A stretch of DNA of 60,000 nucleotides, from contig NC_087067.1 in NCBI RefSeq assembly GCF_963678635.1, positions 50,028,233 through 50,088,232 on the forward strand, written 5' to 3'. The notes under the pieces were generated by a model that saw nothing but the letters and a program-made list of their open reading frames with translations, did not search any database and was not told the origin of the DNA. The DNA comes from Symsagittifera roscoffensis (Eukaryota; Xenacoelomorpha; Acoela; Convolutidae). Position 1 is the stretch's first letter, and the number at the start of each line of letters is the position of its first letter. Both the position numbers and the translations under genes were made by a program. This document shows positions 22,546-34,546 of the stretch, piece after piece.

Positions 22546-23019
22546 CATGATGGTTCAGAAACGAAATCTATGTATATAACATTTTTATTTGATGTTTAAT
22601 CATCATTTAGATCGATCTACTGTAAAAATCATGGCAATGCGCATAGTGCGAAAACATTGTATCTAAAGTTCTTTTAATTTTATTTCTCAGTTGTTTGGAT
22701 CTAAAAAAATTAAGTTTTCAGCAAAAATAAAAAAAAACGAACTTTTTTTTTAATTCAGCAAAAATCGTGAGTCTAATTCAAGCACACGAGGATTTTTGCA
22801 GTCCAAAAAACTTCAAGAAGGGAATCTTAGCCTTTATGTGGAAACACCGTTCCCGATCGAGAAGAAGACGCTTCTTCACGCCGATTTGAGAAGTCGAAGG
22901 GGTCTCGGAGAGTATCTGTAAATTGTATTTTAACAAGTTCTAAAATCCTGGGATGTCTCAAATTTAATTAATTTAACATCAAATTGATTTTCAGATAAGG
23001 AGAAGCTAGGAGTTGAAGG
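22546..23019. other. No gene recognised
   Basis: AT-rich stretch common to units 1, 2 and 3. The third unit carries extra segments at the equivalent places (about 49372-49600 and 49684-50105). Near 22842-22920 it has a GATCGAGAAGAAGACGCTTC segment also found near 50110 and 55860, the start of a dispersed repeat leading into the SINE-like core. Confidence 0.4.
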
Positions 23020-23450
23020 AAAGGGTCGATGTTTTTATCTACTGAACAAAAACAATACTAGTATAATAGTTATTTAGTAGACCTGAGTTTAGGGGTGAGC
23101 TCGTGGTCTGGAGATACTGAGACCCAGCAATGAGCTCACTATTTTGCATGTAACTAGATTAATTTGAGCGGTTCAACCGATAACCTTTCAGCTGTAAAGA
23201 TTTTATTGACCCGATAGTATGAGAATCACTTTGAAGTGGCCATGGCAGAGATGGTTAAAAGAACGTAAAGCTCCATTTAGACGCCAGCCAGTCGTTTTAG
23301 AATCTAGCGTTACTTTCCGTCGGATTGTATTTCTCGGTGAAGGTTACAATTGTGTTTTTATGGCGCTCATCATTAGCAAGAGGACTCCATGCCGAGTGAT
23401 TGCTCCAAATAAAACTCTGAAAAGTTAGCCGGAAGGAATTCTCCCGATTG
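23020..23450. repeat. SINE-like core repeat, long form (unit 1)
   Basis: A dispersed repeat of about 430 bases starting near AAAGGGTCGATG, with TACTGAACAAAAACAATA, then GTGAGCTCGTGGTCTGGAGA, TTTTGCATGTAACTA, GCGGTTCAACCG, CCCGATAGT and a 3' part with CAGCCAGTCGTTTTAG. The GTGG..CTCGTGGTCTGG block and GGTTCAACC lie at about the right distance for tRNA-like A and B boxes. Other long copies are 35021-35451, 50276-50706, 55000-55500 and 59465-60000. Shorter versions lie in the minisatellite higher-order units. The open frame 23219-23428 is an accident of this repeat: its homologues at 55.2 and 59.7 kb are not open in that frame. Confidence 0.5.
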
Positions 23451-25020
23451 AGCTTTTTAACCTAGTAAAGACCGAAAACTCATCTAAAGTGAAGGGTGTG
23501 GGATTGGCCATCCCGTCACTCCTTCAGCGGTATTTGACCAAAAATATATAAAGATATACAGGAAATCAAGCAAAAGTAGTATAGAATCTAAAACAAAACA
23601 AAAAATATAAATTAACCGAAAAACGAAAAATTGTATAAAACGTAAAATCAGTTAAGAATATCTACCCACACGAGTTGCGATCCGACTTTCCCGTTTGTTG
23701 TTGCTGGATATATTGTTGTTAGAGGCATTTACACCAAATAAGATTGTTAAGATCGTTTTGTAGCCTGTACTGTGGGGTTATTTGAATAATTAATCTGCTA
23801 ATTTGAACTGAACTTTATGCTAATTTGCATTAATTCCGAAAGGGTGAAATGATTGGAATAGAAGACCGATCCAACAGGGCAAGAAGCAGCAGCAAGGGTC
23901 CTAAGGTCAACAACAATCGACTGTTGGCTATCGTCAAAAAAAGTTGGAATCAATCTGTGGGGGGCTCGACAGTGACCGCACTACAGTGACCCTACACAGA
24001 GTTCCGAGTTTCCGATTTAAGCACCTTAAATCGGTTATTGAATGAACCCAGAGGGGTTTGATACTATAAGTACTACTACTTGTACCACCAGTATTAGTAT
24101 AGACAAGTTTTCTGAGTCAAAATATTAAGTTTTCGGTCCCCACACCAAACGCAGTTTTTGAGTTATCCATAACTTTGGGAACGGAAAAAAGCGCTAAATT
24201 TATGAGTTCCAAATAATTCAACTAATATAACTAGACGAACAGGTTGAATTTATTCCGGACATTGTCAAAACAAATTAGGCATCAAGATCCGATTTTTAGT
24301 GATTGTCAGGAAAATGAAACAGACTGAAATCAGAAAAAAATTCAAAACTTTTGAGTCAGTGCAATAAAAAGTGTTGTTGGAATAACAAAAACTAATGAAT
24401 CAACAAGTTCTAGAACCCGTTTAACAGTAACCTTCCTGGTTGCACTTTAGTGGGCTCATCATTTTGGAGGGGTACAATTTGTAATCTTTGGCAATTTTTT
24501 TCGGCTGAAACAATTTGATTGGGTTTTTCTTTGCCTTGAGCTAGGAAAGTAGAGACCCCGTGAGCTCGGATCAACAATTTTTAGGACAAGTTTCTGAGTT
24601 TGGATAAAGAAGTTTTCCCTTAAATTTTGAGAACCACAGGACTGTTCCTTTTTTGTACCGTTAGATCAAAAGGTTTAAAAAAATTTAATTGCGAATTAAT
24701 TGTTTCTCGGAAGAATTAATCCTGAAACTTTTTTTAAACTGTTCTCAGCAAAAGTATCGGTTTTTGAAGAGAGTCCCTTTCTGGTAATGTTTTTTTTTGA
24801 GAAAGCCCTTATACCCCTACTAAACAGTAGCAACAGTTCAATAAGTCACTCTTACGTTGTTTTCGACAATTAGAAAGGGTTAATGAACATTGAAATCACC
24901 AATCAAGTCGAGAAAAGGCTTTTTAATAGACCCCTCCCAGTTGAGGTAAACAAAATAAGCAGCTTAGCTTCAATTCGGAGGGGTCGAATTTCAAAACGAA
25001 CCCTTCCTAGTTAGTTAGTT
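23451..25020. other. Gene-free part of the 12-kb unit
   Basis: No coding sequence supported. Contains a perfect hairpin at 24012-24034 and poly-T runs. The last third (from 24546, AAAGTAGAGACCCCGTGAGC) is also present at 36547, 51805 and 58612, so it travels with the minisatellite arrays. Confidence 0.5.
24012..24034. repeat. Perfect 10-bp hairpin, 3-base loop
   Basis: CCGATTTAAG, CAC loop, CTTAAATCGG. Identical at 36013-36035 and 51268-51290, although surrounding bases differ in the third unit. Confidence 0.85.
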
Positions 25021-25044
25021 TTGCATAAAATGGCTCTAAACTTG

Positions 25045-27213
25045 CATCCGGAAGGGTCCCAATTTTGCCAATCCGAAAGAGTGAGATTTTTGCCAATCCG
25101 CAAGGGTCCGAGACAATCCGGAAGGATCATATATTTGCCAATCTGGAAGGATCTCTTTTTTTTCTAACCCGGAAGGTTCCCAATTTTGCCAATCCGGAAG
25201 GGTGCTATTTTTAGCAATCCGGAAGGGTAATGTATTTGCTAATCCGGACGGATCCCATTGTTGCCAGTCTGGAAGGGTCCCAACTTGGCCAATCCGGAAG
25301 GGTCCCAGTTTTAACAATCTGGAAGGGTCCGAACTGTGCCAACTCAGAAGGGTCCCATTTTTGCCAACATTTCAGTCTATTTGAAGCTGAGAGTTGAGGG
25401 AAAGTTAGGAGTGGCCTCGTGGTCTGGGGATACTGAGAGTCAGCCATGAGATCACTATTTCTGCATGTAACTAATTTAGTTTGAGCGGTTTGGCAGATAG
25501 CCTTTAAGTTGTAACGACTTTGTCGACCCGATGTTAATGGGCTACACATTGAACTGGCTGGGAAGAGACGGTTGATTATTATGCTTGGAAGAAATGAACA
25601 AACTAGGAAGGGTCTGTTTGAACTGACATGTTGACTTTTAAAAAATTAGGCCAAAATAGAGGCAAAAGACAAGGGTCCGACCCAATCCGGAAGGGTCATT
25701 TAATTGCCGATCTAGAAGGGGCCCATTTTTTCTAATCCGGAAGGTTCCCAATTCTGCCAATCCGGAAGGGTGCTAATTTTAGCAACCCGGAAGGGTCATA
25801 TATTTGCTAATCCGGAAGGATCCCATTAAGGCAGTCTGAAAGGATCCCAACTTGGCCAATCCGGAAGGGTCCCAGTTCTAACAATCTGGAAGGGTCCGAT
25901 CTTTGCCAACTCGGAAGGGTCCCATTTTTGCCAACATTTTAGACTATTTGAAGCTGAGAGTTGAGGGAAAGTGTTGATTCATCTCCGATAGACATGATGA
26001 TTTTTATCACTGAACAAAAGCAATAGTAATGTGATAATAAGTAGTAGCCTTGGTTTTAGGAGTGACCTCGTGGACTGGGGATACTGAGACTCAGCCATGA
26101 GATCACTATTTCTGCATGTAACTAAGTTAGTTTGCGCGGTTTGGCAGATAGCCTTTAAGTTGTAACGACTTTTTCGACCCGATGTTAATGGACCACACAT
26201 TGAACTGGCTGGGTAGAGACGGTTGATTATTTGATTATTGTGCTTGGAAGAAATGAACAAACTAGGAAGGGTCTGTTTGAACTGACATGTTGACTTTTAA
26301 AAATTCAAGCCAAAATAAAGGCACAAGACAAGGGTCCGACCCAATCCGGAAGGGTCATATATTTGCCAATCTGGAAGAAGCCCATTTTTTCTAATCCGGA
26401 AGGTTCCCAATTTTGCCTACCGCAAGGGTGCTAGTTTTAGCAACCCGGAAGGGTCATATATTTGCTAATTCGGAAGGATCCCATAAAGGCAGTCTGAAAG
26501 GGTCCCAACTTGGCCAATCCGGAAAGGTCCCAGTTTTAACAATCTGGAAGCGTCCGAACTTTGCCAACTCGGAAGGGTCCCATTTTTGCCAACCTTTCAG
26601 ACTATTTGAAGCTGAGAGTTGAGGGAAAGTGTTGATTCATCTCCGATAGATCTGATGACTTTTATCACTGAACAAAAGCAATAGTAATGTGATAATAAGT
26701 AGTAGCCCTATTTTTAGAAGTGGCCTCGTGGTTTGCGGATACTGAGACTTAGCCATGAGATCACTTTTTCTGCATGTAACTAAGTTAGTTTGCGCGGTTT
26801 GGCAGATGGCCTTTAAGTTGTAACGACTTTGTTGACCCGATGTTAATGGACTGCACATTGAACTGGCTGGGTAGAGATGGTTGATTATTGTGCTTGGAAA
26901 AACTGAACAAACTAAGAAGGGTCTGTTTGAACTGACTTGTTGACTTTTAAAAATTCAAGCCAAAATAAAGGCAGAAGACAAGGGTCCGACCCAATCCAGA
27001 AGGGTCATATATTTGCCAATCTGGAATGGGCCCATTTTTTCTAATCCAATTCTGCCAATCCGGAAGGGTGCTAATTTTAGCAACCCGGAAGGGTCATATA
27101 TTTGCTAATCCAGAAGGATCCCATTAAGGCAGTCTGAAAGGGTCCCAACTTGGCCAATCCGGAAGGGTCCCAGTTTTAAAAATCTGGAAGGGTCCGAATT
27201 TTGCCAACTCGAA
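25045..27213. repeat. 25-bp minisatellite arrays in 660-bp higher-order units (unit 1)
   Basis: Short arrays of a roughly 25-base unit, consensus CCGGAAGGGTCCCAATTTTG followed by CCAAT, occupy 25045-25375, 25670-25935, 26330-26600 and 26985-27213. Each pair of arrays is separated by a short SINE-like core (containing CCTCGTGGTCTGGGGATACT, GCATGTAACTAA and TTAATGGRCYACACATTGAA). Array plus core makes about 658-660 bases, repeated three times. Members of an array differ in a position-specific way (for example ATATATTTGC, TTTTAGCAA, TTAACAATCTGG), and those variants recur at the same place in each unit, so the whole 660 bases was duplicated as a block. Confidence 0.9.
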
Positions 27214-27240
27214 CTTTGCCCTCGTGTATGAGCAGCCTTG
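26980..27240. other. Junction: minisatellite to transposon end to receptor module B
   Basis: The array stops at GCCAACTCG and is followed directly by AACTTTGCCCTCGTGTATGA, homologous to the inner part of the right terminal inverted repeat of the 13066-15105 element (15079 onward). The same junction is at 39214 and 44383. Confidence 0.75.
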
Positions 27241-27433
27241 TTTTGAGCTTAGTTTTAGTTGTACATTAAAAGAGAGTTAAAAGAATATAATTATGAATAT
27301 TCGAAGGACGCATGCTCAAAAAATTCCTTGGTGATTGTTTTTCTTGGCAAGCTCGAATGCATTAGTTGTTTTGCATCGAGTGGATTAGTATCCAAATCTA
27401 GCAAAAGAAATAAAAAATTCACTTAAAAAAATA

Positions 27434-27941
27434 ATGCCGGAACGTTACCTTTACCTGACACCAGCAATTAATTGGACAGATCGGCAGCGAGTGCTATTTG
27501 CCATCTAAATGAGCAAGGCTTTCGAAGATACCGTAGGTTCGACTAGTATCAAACAGACCCTTGTTTTACAGAGGTAATTTTGGAAGCGGATGTCAAAATC
27601 TTTGTTGCTCCAGAAAATTTTCTGCAAAAATCTATCCGCAAACACTTTATTTTTGTTATTCTTGGTATGATGTAACCTTCTGGAAAAATGCGATTAGATA
27701 GAAATATTCACTCAGTAGGGAGTCCAATTTTTGTTTACGCCAATATCAATCAAACCGAATTGATGATAATTCGATGGTATCTTACACATAATTCAGCATC
27801 AAACAGGTCTTTCTCGACTGAAAAAGAATTGTGTATTTATTAACTGATGCGTTCAATCCCAAACTGAGCCAAGGTGTTGCTCAAGTCAATTCGCAAATTT
27901 CAAAAAAGTTTCGAAAACTTGGATTGCTACAGGAACGATAA
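27434..27941 (+). pseudogene. Unrecognised decayed coding region, copy B
   Basis: Counterpart of 15291-15796. The first piece here reads ERYLYLTPAINWTDRQRVLF because of a two-base difference. A deletion before AGAGGTAATT breaks the middle piece, and the third piece has LTDAFNPKLSQGVAQVNS. Copies C (39435-39942) and D (44604-45111) are the same apart from single substitutions. Confidence 0.35.
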
Positions 27942-28182
27942 TACGACAGAAGACGTAAGCACAACAGATCCAGTCAACGACCATGCTTCGACCGAAATTC
28001 ATGTGGTATATAAACCATGCGAAGTATAAGCCAGCCGAAACCACGTAATTGTCAAATGATTGCTTTGTAACAATTAAGCAACAGTTACAAAAATCTTGCA
28101 AATATCCTTTCGACTGGATTTATACTCTGCCCATTTTCGGCTGGCGTAAGCTTCGGCTGGTATATTCACACTCAAATTTCAG

Positions 28183-29411
28183 GAGCATATGGCTCAGGTT
28201 CGAACAGAAGATGCTGAACAAAACTGTATTGAAACAATTATAAAAATTAAGAAAGATGGGGACAGCAATTCAGATCGCCAGGAACAGCAGCTCGTAATAA
28301 CTCAGACTTTCTTGTATGTCAGCTTTTTCTTCATTCTTGTTACTTTACCTACATCAGTTTTTATGGGCTGGTTCAGCTGGCGTGGTAAAGGTGATTCATT
28401 AGACGACAATTCGCAGTTGGCAAAGGTCCTGCCGTGAAATGATACGCTCATAGTATTCGGTCTTTCAGGTTCAATTCGCTTTTATTCAACACAATTCGCC
28501 GGTTGCTAAGTTAGTTTTTGAAAAAAAAACTTAAACGAGAATTGATTGCTTCAACTATTTCATATTTTTAAAAAACATTTTTGAATTTTGCCGTAAAGCA
28601 CAAATCTTCTTCTACGTAAAAAAGAGCAGGAAAACAGGAAAAAAATTCGTTTTGTACCATTTTTTTGTTCACGAATGAAAAGTAAAAAAAATCAAAATAT
28701 AATTATGTTTTTGGTCCATTTTCTTGACAAATTGATTCTTATTTAGTCTGAGAAGGGAAAAAAGTTTAAATTGGTTTGCTCCAAGCAGTTTTGAGTGCCT
28801 CGAAAAACTCCATTACGATTATAAATGGTATCGTATTGAAACTTTGTAAGTTCTGAACAACATTATTCTAGGAAAAAAATTAAAAAACTGTTTTATTTTC
28901 AAGGAAAATAGTCAAAATTGTTCACTCAAAAACAAAACATTTTTTCTTCAAAAATTGCGTTGTAAATCATAATTAAAAGAGTTTTAATCTGACAATATCT
29001 TCACGGTTATAAAGTAATCTCTGAGGCAATCAAAAATTGCTCAGAAAAAAATTACCTTAAAAGAGAGTCTTTGGTCAGTTTCACCATATTACTAAAAATC
29101 ATCCTCTGCACCCGAAACTTTTTATTAAAAGATGTTAATACAAACTGTTTATCATTTCACACTAACCGGACATGATTGTGCTCTTCTTTTGTCAATGTTT
29201 CTACGATTTCATCTTTCTGCTCAAACCCTTTCTCTATTCGCGTCGGAATGCATTCATCAAAATGAAGCTGAAGGAGAGAAAAGGAATGTGCTGCTGCTGC
29301 TGCCGTTGCCCTTCCTGCTGCCGATGTTGCTGCAGCGCTGATAGTGACAATGACTCAGATCCAATCAACTTGGAAACCCTGCAAAAATCTCGAAAACTCT
29401 CGGAAATTTAG
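28183..29411 (+). pseudogene. GPCR 3' exons, copy B
   Basis: TM6 exon 28183-28425 and TM7 exon 29132-29411. Relative to copy A, the TM6 helix is unchanged in protein with silent base changes. Loop residues change (for example TRNETM to NCIETI). NPFLY becomes KPFLY, losing the conserved asparagine, and the cysteine tail gains one CTG codon and changes one Cys to Ser. The TM7 frameshift is shared. The tail is longer, ending in KSRKLSEI. Confidence 0.6.
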
Positions 29412-30663
29412 CAAGGATAGCAGAGAATCTTCAAGTTTGATGATGTAGTGAATTCTGTGATAAGATAGTCAATCTTTTATAATGTAGAAGGCCGTTAAAA
29501 ACCCTGAATATATTTTCAGAAACCATATGATTGATATTGCAGATCAACAAGCGATCTTCCCCTTTTTGAGAAATTCTCAACATTTGGACGGACGGGAGTA
29601 ACTCTAGAGGAACCCATATCACATGATAAAGTGAAACAAGTCACATGAAACAAGTCTTTCTGAAACTGGGTCAAGGTTAGACAAAAATGAAAATTACGAA
29701 AGTTGCTTAAAATTTTACAATAACTACTATGTTGCAACTTATTTTGCCAACTTCGGAATCAAAATGTTATCCCAAAAATGGGTTATCTTTTTTTGTTATT
29801 CATGAATTACGCTTGAACTACCAAGTTAAATGAAAAAAATCAAAAAGAATCTTTTACACACTCCCAAAAACTTCTTGGAAAGTAAAGTCTCCAAAAATCT
29901 GCATAAGAGAATAAAAAACTTCTTTATAGTGAAAAAATGGAGAAAACAAAAAAAAAATTTTGCTCAAAAACAATATTTGAGCGTTTTACTCAAAGTTTTG
30001 GTGATTTTACCTTGCTAGAGTTGGGGTAATATAACTGTGTGGGGTTGTGTAAAGTGCTCTTTTTGACTTAAAGGTTTCATCAATTAACTTGGTAGATCAA
30101 GCGTAGAGAAGAAATATCTAAAAAAATACTCAATATTCCGAAATAGAACTATTTCGGAATACCAGAGCAAATACAGCACCCAGACCCTGTGAGGACAGTT
30201 CTACTCAAAAGATGAAGAGCACACCTGAAAGTATTGCGCCTGAACCTACCGATAAGGTTAAACCTATTACTAAGACCAAAACGATTACTATACTTAACGA
30301 TAATGGGGGATTAGGGTGCTTGAAAAAGGAAACGAGGGTATACAAGAGGGAGGGAAGATCCAGAGAATGAGACAGGCTCAGTGGCCGGTCGTCGAATCCA
30401 TACCTTCTCCTAAAGAGCCAAGATCCAGGAAAAGAAAACGTGAGATAGAAGATCACAGCCCGTCGGCAGAAGCAGTGTCAAAGAAAAACCTGACAGAGTC
30501 ATCCCCAATGTACTAGCTAGGTGCCAGCGACCGACCAAGCTCTAAAACCACAGAATGCGAAGATAAAGAGAGGCTCTACGAGTGTACAAACATGGGAAGT
30601 TGAGGTCTCGAGTCAGCATCAACAGATTGGAACACAAGTCACTGAGGATCTACTAGAAAATAA

Positions 30664-31260
30664 TCCAACAAGAAACACAGCAGGTTCCAGGAGGATAGCT
30701 CTGGACACCTAAAAGAACTAGAGGGTTGTTTGAAGCGCCTGGACAAGGCAAAATTTATGCAAGAGTACTTTGAAAATGAAATGAGAACTTCTTCTTCTGC
30801 AAGATTCTTCATGGCAAACACCTTCGTCAGTACTGAGGTGCAATTGTTGTTTGCTATGTGCCGGACGGGAATAACTCTAGAGGAACCCACATCACATGAT
30901 AAAGTGAGAATGGGAGACAAAGGCCTGAACATCTCCGGATTAAGTCTAGCGAGGAAGAAGGGTGCAATGTGTTTCTTGAAATGGATAACGTCCGTGATTC
31001 CAGATCATGTTATCAAGGCATATCTTTAGAACGCTATGAAGGGGAAAACCTCAGAAATAAAAGTCTTGAGCATTATCTTCGTCGTGTATCCGAGGTTAGG
31101 GGTTGAAAAAGATGATCAATCTAGTGATTCTCTGGAGAATCAAACGAAGATCAATGAAATCAGAAGATTCGCCAATGAGAGGTTTGACAGCCAACTTGAT
31201 ACTCATCGCTCGCTTATAAGACCTGGAAACTACCCGAAACTGTCGAAGAGATGGGAGTAA
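30664..31260 (+). pseudogene. Unknown repeat-family ORF-I, unit 2
   Basis: Copy of the 18663-19259 frame, with the same internal TAG at 31027-31029. No differences were noted by eye. Confidence 0.45.
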
Positions 31261-31545
31261 CAGTACGTGTCAGGCATCATGATCAATTCATAGAGCCTGT
31301 TCTTGAATTCCGAGGCAGGTGGCGGGTACATGAATTTCGAAGTGGCCGAACTTTTAAAAATCTGGACGTGTAAGTTGATCGGGTTAGAAGTCCTGATTGA
31401 ATTCGAGATAGAATAGAGAAGGAGAGAGAGATAGAGATAGAGAAGTCCTGTCACTCGCACCAACTGTTAAAGAAGATGTGTGGAGCTGTATCCACCACGA
31501 AGAAGGGCGAGTTTAGTGAGATCTGGGGAGCAGATTTCTTGAACT

Positions 31546-32396
31546 ATGATAAAAAAGAACATGAGTGATTCCGAGAGACAAATAAGCAAAGGCAAAGTAC
31601 CCAAGGATGCTCCAGCCGTGGACGAGACGGTTTCTGTCCATGCAAAAATGATGACTTTTGAACTGTTACATGAGGCGTTTCGGGAACGGAACATAAGAAG
31701 TACCACCTTGACACAAGGTGCTTATACTTGCCACTGTAAGGCTCAGATTTTCGGTTATCCTGAGAAAATTAGCTTTTCTTGATTTCGGACATACAGGAGA
31801 TCAAACACATTGGATTGCCAGATCATCAGCAGAATGTCATGATAATTGCTGTGAGCTCCATGTTAACGCTACGATAGGTCGTGTACTATCGTCAGTCAAA
31901 AGCATCCACGATAACCTCCATCCATGCAATTGCTTATAGCAGGAGGCTGGAGTTATTGCAGACATCTCGCAAAGCATTTGCAAAATGGACGAAGGTGAAA
32001 CGTACTTGGAGCCGCACAATATTCCTCCTATGGTTCAACGCAACCCTGTTGTCATAGCTATCCACGTTTGCCAAGAATCTTTTGAGGAAACACGGGAAAG
32101 AATATCGACTGTTCCTGGCAGAAACTGGCCGACAGCGTTCAAAAGATCTAAAATCCACCACTTGAACGGAGTGACAACAAGATGGAAGAGAGCAGGCAAG
32201 GTTTCACGAGAAAACACCGAAGCGAGAGCGTCGATCTTAGAAGAAGACTTGTCTAAAAGCGTGAGCTTGAGTTTTCACACGTCGGTTTGTCGGAAGAGAG
32301 AAACAAGAGCAAAGATGCTGTCCAACCACGCCTTGAGTCTACGAGAGCAGAAGGATTGGATGCAGTCGTACGAAAAATGAAAGCCTGGGAAGCGAG
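31546..32396 (+). pseudogene. Unknown repeat-family ORF-II, unit 2
   Basis: Copy of 19545-20395, with the main piece at 31985-32380. Confidence 0.4.
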
Positions 32397-33306
32397 AGTG
32401 ATGATTTCAGCAGACAAGATGGATTTATGAAATGAAATCAATATACAGAAAGCGACCACACCCAGCACAAGGCAGACTGAAAGATTCGAACAAAAATGAC
32501 AGAATCTATTGAGACTGGAGGCACAGAGCAAGATCTTGAGCTAGAATGTGATCCCAGGTTGAGAGTCTGGGAGATCAAATCAGTTTTAAACCTCAGTTAT
32601 TGTGATCTGTTAAGATATATTTTTTTATATATAGAGACTAGCCGTACAATTATTTGACTGGGCTCATTGAAAAATTTTTTTTACACACTTCTAAAGTCAG
32701 ATCCATGGGCGGGTGAACGACGAACTGCAATTGCAGTTCAGCTTCACCAAGAAAATTTTTTAGCGCGATGAATTATGGGGAGCAGATAAAATTTTCATAG
32801 GAAGCAAACTTCTAAAAATGACAACTGGTACGGTATCTCAATTTCTTGTTTCTGGAGGCAGTTACAACAACCGCACACAATGTGAACATCTACCCTGAGT
32901 TCGGGGATTATGTGCCAATCAAAAAAATTTTATTAATTTTCGGTTTCAATGGGATTTTTGCAAAGTTTCGATTTGGCCCCTTCATGCTCAAATTTCGGTT
33001 TCAATGGGATTTTTGCAAAACTTTGATTTGGCCCCGTCATGCTCAAATTTCTCGTAAAAACTAAAAGAGAAAGTCGAATGATCAGAACAATCAAATATAC
33101 ACTTGCGAGAAACTTGACGAAAAATCAGTCGAGAGTCAAACTACTACTCGCAATTTTCCAGATAAAATCCAACTTGAGTAGAACTTTCTTGCACCTGAGA
33201 GAGCACAGAGAGTGGATTCGTGAGTGATACACTTGGAGCAAGAGGAATATTGACTGGGAAGGTCGCCCATTCAATTAACCCATTGGTCCACAAATTTATT
33301 AAAACT

Positions 33307-34546
33307 ACTTGAGTTGTACTTATTACTTTACTCAAACTTATAGAGTTATAGTTATATTAATTTATCGTGTCTGGTACTAGTTCCAGAGTGGTGTCTCGAC
33401 ATGAGTACCTAAATCTAAATAAATGAGTGCATTTAAGATAAACACGTTGAGGTGGGGCGAATTTTAGATTGATCCATTTGAAAAGGAATAAATGCATAAA
33501 AGCACAAAAGATAGTGTGCCTGACCCTTAACCCACTGGTTCTAGGGCTTATTTTCCTAACCTCATATGTGCATGAAAGAACGACTGTTTCTCACATGTTA
33601 CTCGCATGCGACGTGAGTGAAAGAACTCTCTCAAAAATTTGCATTGATGGCATAAAACTGGAGAAATTCACTTTCATGCTTTTGTACGAGAACCTCCAGA
33701 AGTACCAACCGAAAGATCAACACGGATTTGAGCGGAAACGATCCGTAAGGAGTGATATGCAACAATTTCCGAAAAAAATTTATTCAGCATTTGACAATGA
33801 CCCTATATCAAATAAAGTGGCTTTCTCGAAATTATTTGACAAAGTGCAACCCAAATTGCTTAGGTGGATCACTTTTCGAAAATTTATTGCCTCTCTGAAC
33901 AAACGCAAGCAATCTGTACGAATTGGCTGAGTAGCGTCAATTGAACGAGAAATAACTAACAAGAGTTTCTCAGGGCTCACTTCTAGACCCTTACTGTTCT
34001 GCATCTTCATAAACGATCTGCCCTATGTGCTTCGATTCAGTGATCCTTTCAAATTTGCAGGGGAACTGAAATTATCCTATCAATCAACAAATCAAACGCC
34101 AATCTACACTATGACCTGAACGAAGTGGAAATTTTTGTCAAATGAAACGATATGAAGTCCCGATAAAAAAGCGCACAGATTAAAGTTCAATCAAAATCCG
34201 GAGCCTCAATTAGTCGTGTACTCATTAAAATCATAATCGAGCTGACATAAAAGATGAAAGAACTTAGATTGCGCACATCAATTAACATCTCAAAAACGAA
34301 TAAGTTATTCAAGTGAAGAAATGTTACCTACAATGCCATCAATTTCAAAAAAATCGATTATACAAGTCAACTTTACTGTCAATCCTTCTCTATAGATTCC
34401 CTTGGTTAGCTACGCTGCGACAATTTTTTCCTTAAAAAAGAAAAACTATCTAAAGGGAATCAGTTATCTGGTTAATTTACAAAAGTTATTTACAATATTT
34501 GACATAAAACTTGGTTTTAAGCCATCATCTTGAAAATCTTTTTCAA
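33307..34546 (+). mobile_element. LINE reverse-transcriptase relic, unit 2
   Basis: Same relic in unit 2, with two substitutions noted relative to unit 1 in or near it (33455 and, just downstream, 34633). The broken catalytic box is identical. Confidence 0.75.

Larger units (their letters stand above)
17645..29645. repeat. 12,001-bp tandem unit 1
   Basis: Every position here reappears 12,001 bases downstream with very few changes. I saw five substitutions by eye (21454, 22632, 23985, 25445, 28227) and no indels between the copies. The start is marked by TGAAACAAGTCTTTCTGAAA. At the end a short unmatched stretch (aaacaagtcaca) precedes the same motif. The unit holds the decayed ORF family, the LINE relic, the SINE-like core, the minisatellite arrays and receptor module B. 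Confidence 0.95.

Noticed and set aside
23090-23185. A functional tRNA gene
   Set aside because: A and B box-like blocks are present, but no acceptor stem or anticodon arm folds convincingly. Treated as a possible tRNA-derived repeat only.
23219-23428. ATG-initiated 69-codon frame, repeated at 35220 and 50475
   Set aside because: It lies inside the dispersed core repeat. The homologous DNA at 55.2 and 59.7 kb has indels in that frame, and the identical copies are just the segmental duplication.
25045-25384. Open frames through the minisatellite (repeats of a GRVP-like pattern)
   Set aside because: They simply translate the 25-base repeat. Period differences between units change the frame, and no start or family is evident.
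25045-27213. Possible CRISPR array
   Set aside because: There are repeats of about 25 bases but no unique spacers of constant length and no cas genes, and the sequence is eukaryotic. It is a minisatellite.
27886-28101. Minus-strand hydrophobic frame (WICCAYVFCRIIVPVAIQVF) resembling a membrane helix
   Set aside because: It is antisense to plus-strand protein-like sequence and overlaps the inverted motif before the TM6 exon, and the copy at 15.8-16.0 kb is not open. Probably a shadow.
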